This document shows, one piece after another, positions 57,842 to 64,000 of a stretch of 64,000 nucleotides of DNA. Source of the stretch: Candidatus Saccharibacteria bacterium. GTDB lineage: Bacteria; Patescibacteriota; Saccharimonadia; Saccharimonadales; Saccharimonadaceae. How positions within the stretch are numbered: the stretch's first letter is position 1; the number at the start of each line of letters is the position of its first letter. The position numbers and the translations under genes are program-made. Location of the stretch: positions 124,001 to 188,000 of the forward strand of contig JAEUQU010000002.1 in NCBI GenBank assembly GCA_016789455.1. The letters are read 5' to 3'. The notes beneath the pieces are model-generated. The model saw only the letters and a program-made list of their open reading frames with translations. It searched no databases and was not told where the DNA came from.

Positions 57842-59407
57842 ATGCAAATTCCCGAAAAGGTCCAGGAGAAACTGAAACAGTTGCCGGCTGAGCCAGGCGT
57901 CTATTTCCATCGTTCAAAAAGCGGTGAGATCATCTATGTCGGGAAGGCAGCGGTTTTGCGTAACCGCGTACGGCAATATTTTCAGGACGCCCGGGTCAGC
58001 GACGCCAAGACTGATGCCCTGGTAGCCGAAATTGCAGATGTAGAATGGACTACCACCGAGACCGAGCTTGACGCCCTGTTCCTGGAAAGCGAGATGATCA
58101 AGCGCTATAAGCCGCGGTACAACATCCTGCTGCGGGATGATAAGAGCCAGACCTTCATCCGCATCGATATGCTCAACCCGTATCCCTATGTCTGTTTTAC
58201 GCGCAGCCCGATGGATGACGGTGCCGAATATTTCGGGCCGTACTACAACGCCAGTACGATCAAGAAGGCGCTGCGGCATCTGCGCAAGGTCTTCCCGTAT
58301 TCCACGCATGAGAACATGCCGGCCCGCGTCTGCCTGCAGTACCATCTGGGTCTCTGCCCGGGTGTTGAGGAGCAGAAAGTCAGCAGCGCCGATTACAAGC
58401 ATGACCTGCGCCGGCTGATGCGCTATCTGCGCGGTGAACGCAAGGCCATCATCAGAGATATCGAGATTGATATGAAAAAGGCAGCCGCCGCCCACGATTT
58501 CGAGCAGGCTGCGGTGTTGCGCAATCAGCTGCGTGACCTGAAGGAACTGACCCGGCAAATTGTCTTCCGTGACCGGGAATTCATCGATATCAGCCGTGAC
58601 CACGCCCTGACCGAGCTGAAGCTGCTGCTTGGCTTGGCGGAAGTGCCGCGCCGTATCGAGGGCTATGACATCAGCCATATGAGCGGCACCAACAATGTAG
58701 CCAGTATGGTAGTGGCCACGAACGGCCTGGCTGATAAATCCGAATACCGCAAATTCAAGATGCGCATCCCCGGCAATAACGACTTCGCCCATATGAACGA
58801 GGTGATCTGCCGCCGTTTCGCCCCTAAGCACGACAACTGGCCGCGGCCCGACCTGCTGCTGATCGATGGCGGCAAGGGTCAGCTGGGCGCAGCGCTCGAT
58901 GCCCTGGAGGAGCGCGGCGTCAAGATTCCGGCGGTCGGACTGGCCAAGCGCGAGGAAGAGATAGTCGTGCACAAGACCCGCTCCGGCGTGACGGTCAGTA
59001 TGGCGGCGCTTGAGCAGTGGCGCGAGACCTTTGTGACGGCCGATATCCCGTATATGTACGAATCAGAAGATTTCTACGTTATCCGCCTGCCCAAAAGCTC
59101 GCATACTATCAAGTTGCTGCAGCGTATCCGTGATGAAAGCCACCGCTTTGCCGTCAGTTATCACACCACGCTGAAGCGCAAAGGCCAGGTCAAGAGCAAG
59201 CTGGACGACATCCCTGGCGTCGGTCCGGCCACGCGCCGCAAGCTCATCCAGTCCTTCGGCAGTGGCCGCGGCGTGGAGCAGGCCAGCGAGTCGCAGCTGG
59301 TGGCGGTGATGGGCGATGCGCGGGGACGGACGATTTACCAGTGGCTGCATGGCAAACCGGACGAAGGCGTGGCCGAAGCGCAGCCGGACGAGCGCCGCCC
59401 GGAGTAG
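57842..59407 (+). CDS. uvrC: Excinuclease ABC subunit C
   Basis: A 521-aa dual nuclease. GIY-YIG domain: PGVYFHRSKSGEIIYVGKA, with RNRVRQYF. UVR motif: KAAAAHDFEQAAVLRNQLRDL-type stretch near residue 215. The RNase H-like nuclease begins RIEGYDISHMSGTN and has LLIDGGKGQL. The C-terminus ends with a HhH pair (IPGVGPATRRKLIQSFG). Shorter than the E. coli protein (610 aa), mainly in the linker. TATAAT (57828-57833) ends 8 nt before the ATG. Confidence 0.96.
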   Translation: MQIPEKVQEKLKQLPAEPGVYFHRSKSGEIIYVGKAAVLRNRVRQYFQDARVSDAKTDALVAEIADVEWTTTETELDALFLESEMIKRYKPRYNILLRDDKSQTFIRIDMLNPYPYVCFTRSPMDDGAEYFGPYYNASTIKKALRHLRKVFPYSTHENMPARVCLQYHLGLCPGVEEQKVSSADYKHDLRRLMRYLRGERKAIIRDIEIDMKKAAAAHDFEQAAVLRNQLRDLKELTRQIVFRDREFIDISRDHALTELKLLLGLAEVPRRIEGYDISHMSGTNNVASMVVATNGLADKSEYRKFKMRIPGNNDFAHMNEVICRRFAPKHDNWPRPDLLLIDGGKGQLGAALDALEERGVKIPAVGLAKREEEIVVHKTRSGVTVSMAALEQWRETFVTADIPYMYESEDFYVIRLPKSSHTIKLLQRIRDESHRFAVSYHTTLKRKGQVKSKLDDIPGVGPATRRKLIQSFGSGRGVEQASESQLVAVMGDARGRTIYQWLHGKPDEGVAEAQPDERRPE

Positions 59408-59500
59408 CCGAAGCCGGCTTCACTAGATTGTGCCGGTCATTTGCCTTAGGCTAAGTCCGCGATGAAGTACACCGAACATAACGAGACACAAGGAGCCATC

Positions 59501-60205
59501 ATGAGCTACGAAGCCGACGCCCACCAATCCCAAATGAGCATCCTGCGCCATCTGCTGTTGGTGCCGGATGCCGGGTTTGCCGAGTTGCAGAAATCGGCCG
59601 GACTCGAGAGCGATGCCGCCAACTTTCACCTTAAGCAGCTGATCGCCGCCGGCTACCTGACCAAGCTGACCGAAGGGCGCTATGCCTTGAGCCGGAACGG
59701 CAAGGAATATGCCAACCGCATGGATACCGACGAGAAGGTGATAGAGAAGCAGCCCAAATTATCGGTGGCGCTGATTGTCCAGGACGCGCAGGGCCGGTTC
59801 CTGGCCCAGGAGCGGCTGAAACATCCCTACTTCGGCTTCTGGGGCCGGCCGACGGGCAAGATCCGCTGGGGAGAGCCGATTGTCGAGGCCGCGGCCCGCG
59901 AGCTGATGGAAGAGACCGGCCTGACGGCGGCACTGGAAATGAAAGGCCTGTATCACAAGATTGATACGGTGCGCGGCAGCGGTGAACTGCTCGAGGATAA
60001 ATACTTCTGTATCGTCTACGGCACGCAGCCGCAGGGGTCACTGATTGAAAGTGCCGAAGGGCACAACAATGCCTGGCTGCCCAATGATGAGATGATGGCC
60101 AAGCCGCGCGTCTTCCAATCTGTGCCAGAAATAACCGCTTTGGCCCAGGGCGAGCATTTTGGCTTTATGGAACACTCCTACGAGTATGATCCTGACGAAT
60201 ACTGA
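59501..60205 (+). CDS. NUDIX hydrolase with N-terminal winged-helix domain
   Basis: A 234-aa protein. Residues 5-75 form a winged helix (MSILRHLLLVPDAGFAELQKSAGL, NFHLKQLIAAGYLTK, RYALSRNGKEYANRM). Residues 85-215 form a NUDIX domain with the box GKIRWGEPIVEAAARELMEETGL, written here only in part as its G-x5-E-x7-REL-x-EET-G pattern. Similar fusions (NrtR type) act as transcription regulators sensing nucleotides, though there the order is NUDIX then wHTH. The ATG 59501 has AAGGAG 5 nt upstream; an in-frame ATG at 59462 is an alternative. Confidence 0.85.
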   Translation: MSYEADAHQSQMSILRHLLLVPDAGFAELQKSAGLESDAANFHLKQLIAAGYLTKLTEGRYALSRNGKEYANRMDTDEKVIEKQPKLSVALIVQDAQGRFLAQERLKHPYFGFWGRPTGKIRWGEPIVEAAARELMEETGLTAALEMKGLYHKIDTVRGSGELLEDKYFCIVYGTQPQGSLIESAEGHNNAWLPNDEMMAKPRVFQSVPEITALAQGEHFGFMEHSYEYDPDEY

Positions 60206-60209
60206 TGTT

Positions 60210-60237
60210 TTGCCAAGTGGCATAAAAATGGTATAGT
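60210..60237 (+). promoter_or_regulatory. Promoter TTGCCA-N16-TATAGT
   Basis: TTGCCA (60210-60215) and TATAGT (60232-60237). The leader contains the hairpin CCACAC-CT-GTGTGG near 60251-60264. Confidence 0.7.
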
Positions 60238-60295
60238 ACGAAAACCCCGCCACACCTGTGTGGGATTCGTCTGCCATCTTACCGAGGGGATGCAC

Positions 60296-60907
60296 ATGGC
60301 CGAACACGATACGGCACTGATCGTCACTGATGCCGAGTGGCGTCTGGGGCTGCTGATGAGCTTGTTCTTCAGCACCGAGGATGAACAGCCGCAGTATCCG
60401 AATATCGTCCACACACGGTGGGCGCCATTCCTGACGGGTACGGGCCCTACACCGGCAGAGGGTGTGACCTGCGTGCTGTTCGACTTCGCCGATGTGGAGA
60501 AGCCGGAAGACGTTCACCCGGGGCTGATGGTCGGGCAGGCCCGCGATCGCATGTGGGGTGTCATCTATGTCAGTGGCCCGCCCGAAGCGCTGTTCGTCGA
60601 GCAGGTCATCCGGGCAGGCGCCCACCTGTTCCTGCCGACGCCGGAGCCCGAGCCGCCCGCGCCCGAGCTCCTCAGCCGGTTCGATGAACATGACCTGCTG
60701 ACGCTGCACTGCCTGGCGCTTGGCGACACTGCCGAGAAGATGGCCCGGCGGTGTGGTGTCTCGTTCGGCACTGCCAAGAGCCGCATCGCGTCCGTCCGGC
60801 GCAAGCTGACACGGATCATTCCCGATGAGGAGAGGCGGGGTCTCCCGCACACAGTGCCGACCGAGAAAGCGCTGGCCGCAGCCCTCCGCCGCGGCCTCAT
60901 CTCCTGA
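60296..60907 (+). CDS. Orphan LuxR-type response regulator with degenerate receiver
   Basis: A 203-aa protein, GC-rich accessory type; ATG 60296 with GAGGGG 6 nt upstream. Residues 5-130 follow a receiver-like alpha/beta pattern (LIVTDAEWRLGLLMSLF, VLFDFAD, GVIYVSG, AGAHLFLPTP), but the conserved Lys after the last strand is missing and only one of the acidic residues is clear. Residues 140-185 are a LuxR HTH: DLLTLHCLALGDTAEKMARRCGV and FGTAKSRIASVRRKL. A pseudo-receiver activator is likely. No sensor kinase is nearby. Confidence 0.8.
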   Translation: MAEHDTALIVTDAEWRLGLLMSLFFSTEDEQPQYPNIVHTRWAPFLTGTGPTPAEGVTCVLFDFADVEKPEDVHPGLMVGQARDRMWGVIYVSGPPEALFVEQVIRAGAHLFLPTPEPEPPAPELLSRFDEHDLLTLHCLALGDTAEKMARRCGVSFGTAKSRIASVRRKLTRIIPDEERRGLPHTVPTEKALAAALRRGLIS

Positions 60908-60925
60908 CGGCGGCGGCGCCCGCCC

Positions 60926-60972
60926 GGCGCGGATCATGGCATCAGCCCGTGATCCGCGCCGTCTCTTTTTTT
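60926..60972 (+). terminator. Rho-independent terminator
   Basis: GGCGCGGATCA (60926-60936) pairs perfectly with TGATCCGCGCC (60950-60960), followed by GTCTCTTTTTTT. Confidence 0.95.
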
Positions 60973-61024
60973 GTGGCGCCAGTGACGTGTATACTTGAAG
61001 TGATAATGCTAAGCAAGGTCTGAA

Positions 61025-61507
61025 ATGAAAATGAACGTTTTAAAACACAAGACAGGTGAAGTAACGATTGCACAGGGGTTGGCAGCATCGATCGTATCGG
61101 TCTTTGTGCTGCAATATGCGCTCCAGGCGGGCTTCTATCTCTTCGACCTGGCAGCCTCGCTGTTGCAATCCGCCGTCAATTTTGACGACCAGTTCATCCG
61201 CATGCAGATCTTCAACAAGGTACTGGCCTACGCCGTCGTACCGGTGCTGTATTTCCTGATCGCTTATACGCTGCATGCCAAGACTGCCGATAAACGCAAA
61301 CGGCTCTTCACCAGTTTCCTGATCGCCATCGTCGGTATCGTCTCGGCGGATATCCTCTACACCTATGGCTCGCTGCTCGTCAGTACTGAATACCTGGCCG
61401 GTGAGCCGAGCCGCAGTATCCTGGCCGATGTCGCGTTTACGGTGGGGCCGCTGGTGGCCTACAGCCTGATCCTGTCGTCGCTCCGCTACACTAAGACCTG
61501 GCAGTAG
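61025..61507 (+). CDS. Integral membrane protein, four TM helices, function unknown
   Basis: A 160-aa protein with TM segments at about 17-40, 62-80, 92-112 and 135-153. No charged catalytic motif. Codon use is that of housekeeping genes. No family assigned. It ends 8 nt before a bidirectional terminator. Confidence 0.75.
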   Translation: MKMNVLKHKTGEVTIAQGLAASIVSVFVLQYALQAGFYLFDLAASLLQSAVNFDDQFIRMQIFNKVLAYAVVPVLYFLIAYTLHAKTADKRKRLFTSFLIAIVGIVSADILYTYGSLLVSTEYLAGEPSRSILADVAFTVGPLVAYSLILSSLRYTKTWQ

Positions 61508-61514
61508 GCTGAAA

Positions 61515-61550
61515 CTAAAAAGTCGCCGGGCAGCTAGGCGACTTTTTTAG
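61515..61550. terminator. Bidirectional Rho-independent terminator
   Basis: CTAAAAAGTCGCC pairs with GGCGACTTTTTTAG around a 9-nt loop. The right arm lies in the last codons of the convergent gene at 61534-62520. Confidence 0.92.
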
Positions 61551-62520
61551 TGGCGTCGAGTATTGATTGAAGGGTCAGGGTATATGGATGATCATGGCCG
61601 GCGAAGACATCGCTTCCGGCCGCCACGCCGGCTCTTACAAAGGCCTCCATCGCCGCGTCATTGCCGGCCTGGGGGCTCAGTTTGCTTTCGCTGCCGCGCG
61701 TCATGTAGACCGCCGTCCCCATCTCACCGGCAGACAGGCCGGATAGATCGCCGGCATCGTCCAGGAACCGGCCCCGGGTTAGCGCCCGGACGTAGGCGTA
61801 GTTCGCCTGCCGGCCGTTAATGACACGCTGCAGGAAGCGCCGCTGCCCCTCGGTGGCGTCCTGGACGGCCTGAGGATTCATGGCCAGGTAGCCAGGCGCG
61901 AACCTGTTCTGCGACACGAACTGCCAGGCCAGCTCCGGCGCCGGCCGCTCCACCAGGTTGACGCCTTCAGCCAGAACCAGCCCCTCGATGGTATGCCCCC
62001 GCTGTAGTGCCGCCCGGATGACCGCGCCGCCAAAGGCGACCGCCATGGAAGAAGCATACATAAGCGACCGCTCGCCCAGCTCGGTGCGGCGGGCAGCCTC
62101 GGCGGCGGCAGTCAGGACGGCGCGGCCGACGCGCTGGAACGAGCCGCCGTCCAGTTCTTCGAGCTGGTCGGGGGTGAGGCGGTGACTTTCTTCGGTGCCA
62201 GGTGCGCGCCATTCATGGAAGTCGACCCCCGGGGCATTGGGCGAAATGACGGGACGGCCGGTCGCGTTGGCCAGTATCGGGTCGATGATCCCGTTCTCGG
62301 GGCGGCCCAGGTCGTCGCTCCAGGCTGGCAGCCGGATAAGCGGTGTCGCGCTCCGTTGCTTGGCGGGCAAGGTGACATAGACCTGCAGTGTCTGCTCGGA
62401 ATCGTCGGATGAGAAACCGGTGCGGACCACGTGCCGCTCGCGAGACTCGCGTGAATACTGCAAAGCGGCCGTATCAAGCGGGTGGTCAAAGCGGAAGTCT
62501 TCAAAGTTGGGGCGGTTCAT
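61534..62520 (-). CDS. Alpha/beta-hydrolase-like protein, function uncertain
   Basis: A 328-aa soluble protein. The fold is suggested by VISPNAPGVDFHEW, LMYASSMAVAFGGAVIRAAL (in place of the nucleophile elbow G-x-S-x-G, here Y-A-S-S-M-A) and GHDHPYTLTL near the end, which could hold the catalytic His. Substrate unknown. A TTGACT-type -35 lies about 40 nt upstream. It is more GC-rich than its neighbours but has no accessory-type Shine-Dalgarno site. Confidence 0.65.
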   Translation of the reverse strand: MNRPNFEDFRFDHPLDTAALQYSRESRERHVVRTGFSSDDSEQTLQVYVTLPAKQRSATPLIRLPAWSDDLGRPENGIIDPILANATGRPVISPNAPGVDFHEWRAPGTEESHRLTPDQLEELDGGSFQRVGRAVLTAAAEAARRTELGERSLMYASSMAVAFGGAVIRAALQRGHTIEGLVLAEGVNLVERPAPELAWQFVSQNRFAPGYLAMNPQAVQDATEGQRRFLQRVINGRQANYAYVRALTRGRFLDDAGDLSGLSAGEMGTAVYMTRGSESKLSPQAGNDAAMEAFVRAGVAAGSDVFAGHDHPYTLTLQSILDATKKVA

Positions 62521-62657
62521 TGCGCCATATTTTCACATGAAAACATATCATAGTCAATACTTACCGCGTCGCTGCCGTGGGCAAGGCTGTTGTATACCTT
62601 ACACATCCGCTATAAAACTACCGTTTGGGCCGCTGCGGGGTGGTATGCTAGGAGGCA

Positions 62658-63899
62658 ATGATTCCAAATCCGTTCAATGCCGGTTTTTATAGCGGCAACC
62701 GCCGTGCGTTGTCCGAGCAGCTGCCTGATAACGCCGTGGTGATTCTTGGTGCCCATCAGCACATGCAGGAGGCAGCTGATATCAATTTCGGGTTCCGGCA
62801 GGAACCGAATTTCCAGTACCTTACCGGCATCATCGAGCCTGACTGGCGGCTGGTCATCGACAAGGCGAAGGGCCAGTCCATGCTGGTGCGTCCGCAGATG
62901 AATGAGGTGCACGAGGCGTTCAACGGCCTGCTGACTGCCGAGGAGGCCATTGTCCGCAGCGGGGTCGACCGTGTCATGACCCAGGCCCAGTACCTGCGCT
63001 GGCTCAAGTCGGCGGTAGCGGCCAAGAAAACATTCTTCACCCTGTTTCCGCAGACGCGCCTGGCGCGCTTCATGCACATCGCCCTCAACCCGTCGCCGCG
63101 GTTGCTGGTGCGCCATCTCAAGGCGCACGGTGCCACACCGCAGGATTGCCGGCGCATGCTTTCCAAACTCAGGGCTATCAAGCAGGCCCCCGAGATCGAA
63201 GCATTACAGGCGGCCATCGATATCACCAATGCCGGGCTGGAAGCGGCTATCGCCCGCCGGCACGATTTCAGATATGAATACGAGTACGAGGCAATTATGT
63301 CCTATGAGTTTTTGCGGCACGGTGCCGAAGGCGTCGCCTGGAAACCGATCGTTGCCGCCGGCAAAAACAGCTGCATCATGCACCACCCCGACAATATGGG
63401 CCGCATCAAGTCGGGTGACTGGATCGTGACCGATGTCGGCGCACGCGTGCATGGCTATGTGGCCGATGTGGCACGGACATTCCCGACCGGCAAAAAATCG
63501 GCTGCCTGGCAGCGCGACATCCATGCCGCCGCCGTGGCCTATCACGACGAGGCGATGGCACTGATCCAGCCGGGCCGGCCGCTCAGTGAGTATGTGCAGG
63601 GCAGTGACCGTATCCTGCTCGAGAAGCTGCGCGCCCTGGGCCTGATATCGCGCAAGGGGCGGCGGGCAATGCGACGGCGCATGCCGCACGCCATCGGGCA
63701 TGGCCTGGGGATCGATGCGCATGATTCGCTCGGCGGCTTCGAGACCTTCCAGCCCGGCATGGTCCTGACAGTCGAGCCAGGCATCTATGTGCCGGAACGC
63801 GAGTTCGGCGTGCGCATCGAAAACGATATCTTAGTGACCGAAGACGGCCACCGTAACCTGAGCGGTGCGCTACCGATTGATATTGCGGTGTCAGCATAA
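62658..63899 (+). CDS. pepP: M24 metallopeptidase, Xaa-Pro aminopeptidase type
   Basis: A 413-aa enzyme. The N-terminal AMP_N domain has NPFNAGFYSGNRRALSEQLPDN and QEPNFQYLTGI. The pita-bread catalytic domain carries the metal ligands: Asp residues in VTDVGARVHGYVADVAR, His in HAIGHGLGIDAHD, and Glu in VEPGIYVPE and RIENDILVTE. It would remove N-terminal residues preceding proline. AGGAGG is 2 nt before the ATG, unusually close, and a TATGCT box lies upstream. Confidence 0.9.
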   Translation: MIPNPFNAGFYSGNRRALSEQLPDNAVVILGAHQHMQEAADINFGFRQEPNFQYLTGIIEPDWRLVIDKAKGQSMLVRPQMNEVHEAFNGLLTAEEAIVRSGVDRVMTQAQYLRWLKSAVAAKKTFFTLFPQTRLARFMHIALNPSPRLLVRHLKAHGATPQDCRRMLSKLRAIKQAPEIEALQAAIDITNAGLEAAIARRHDFRYEYEYEAIMSYEFLRHGAEGVAWKPIVAAGKNSCIMHHPDNMGRIKSGDWIVTDVGARVHGYVADVARTFPTGKKSAAWQRDIHAAAVAYHDEAMALIQPGRPLSEYVQGSDRILLEKLRALGLISRKGRRAMRRRMPHAIGHGLGIDAHDSLGGFETFQPGMVLTVEPGIYVPEREFGVRIENDILVTEDGHRNLSGALPIDIAVSA

Positions 63900-63929
63900 A
63901 CGAAATACGGTATACTGACGGGAAGGACT

Positions 63930-64000
63930 ATGAGTTCACAAGTAAGCATCAAACGTCAATTCGCCGTGTTTTGCCTGCGGCTGCTTTTCAATACGCTCGG
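63930..64000 (+). CDS. Unidentified gene, N-terminus only (runs off the right edge)
   Basis: The first 23 codons read MSSQVSIKRQFAVFCLRLLF and on, with a basic start followed by a hydrophobic run that may be a TM segment. GGAAGG lies 3 nt upstream of the ATG and TATACT at 63911-63916. Too short to identify. Confidence 0.6.
   Translation, partial: MSSQVSIKRQFAVFCLRLLFNTL

Overview
The window looks like a chromosomal segment of a Candidate Phyla Radiation bacterium, most likely Candidatus Saccharibacteria (TM7). This is inferred from gene content and architecture, not from a marker rRNA, since none is present. Supporting signs are a short alanyl-tRNA synthetase without the C-Ala domain, an FtsA/PilM-like ATPase next to a large single-pass membrane protein, several type IV prepilins, many conserved but unnamed membrane proteins and dense packing. 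TGA is used as a stop codon (for example at 25301-25303 and 53935-53937), which argues against the UGA-recoding phyla Gracilibacteria and Absconditabacteria. I see no tRNA, rRNA, CRISPR array, transposase or prophage.

Layout. 0-4 kb: three type IV prepilin-like genes, a 131-bp nested palindrome and three membrane or surface proteins. 4-9 kb: a CIRCE-preceded gene of unknown function, topoisomerase IB, a flavin reductase-like protein, a PAP2 phosphatase and D-Ala-D-Ala ligase. 9-13 kb: pyruvate kinase, phosphoglycerate kinase and triosephosphate isomerase. 14-23 kb: UvrD/PcrA helicase, an RpfB-like cell-wall enzyme overlapping rsmA, a YfiH-like protein, a C39-like peptidase, metG and tatD. 23-29.5 kb: cysteine desulfurase, a DUF218 protein and mnmA (a sulfur-relay unit for tRNA thiolation), a sugar dehydrogenase-like protein and alaS. 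31.9-45.4 kb: FtsA/PilM-like protein, a large membrane protein, ruvX, mltG, a LysM-CHAP protein with a long leader, obg, exonuclease I and uvrA. 46-63.9 kb: DedA protein, ribosomal protein L25, an ABC exporter, a fourth pilin, TrhO, uvrC, a NUDIX protein and an M24 peptidase, interleaved with accessory genes.

Two expression styles coexist. At least eighteen genes, many of them housekeeping, have a TATAMT -10 box only 6-10 nt before the start codon, so their mRNAs are probably leaderless. A second group of visibly more GC-rich genes of unknown function (2.7-3.3, 29.6-31.8, 46.7-47.5, 51.9-53.3, 54.0-54.6, 55.9-57.7 and 60.3-60.9 kb) each sits behind an AT-rich -35/-10 promoter island, a real 5' UTR that often carries a hairpin, a strong Shine-Dalgarno site, and in most cases a strong hairpin terminator. 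These fall into sets that look paralogous: 4-TM membrane proteins, SH3-like membrane-anchored proteins, two helical proteins in one operon, and four small soluble proteins, plus an orphan LuxR-type regulator. An unassigned 400-nt transcript unit at 45.46-45.89 kb has the best promoter of the window. This accessory set is the best candidate here for an undescribed system.
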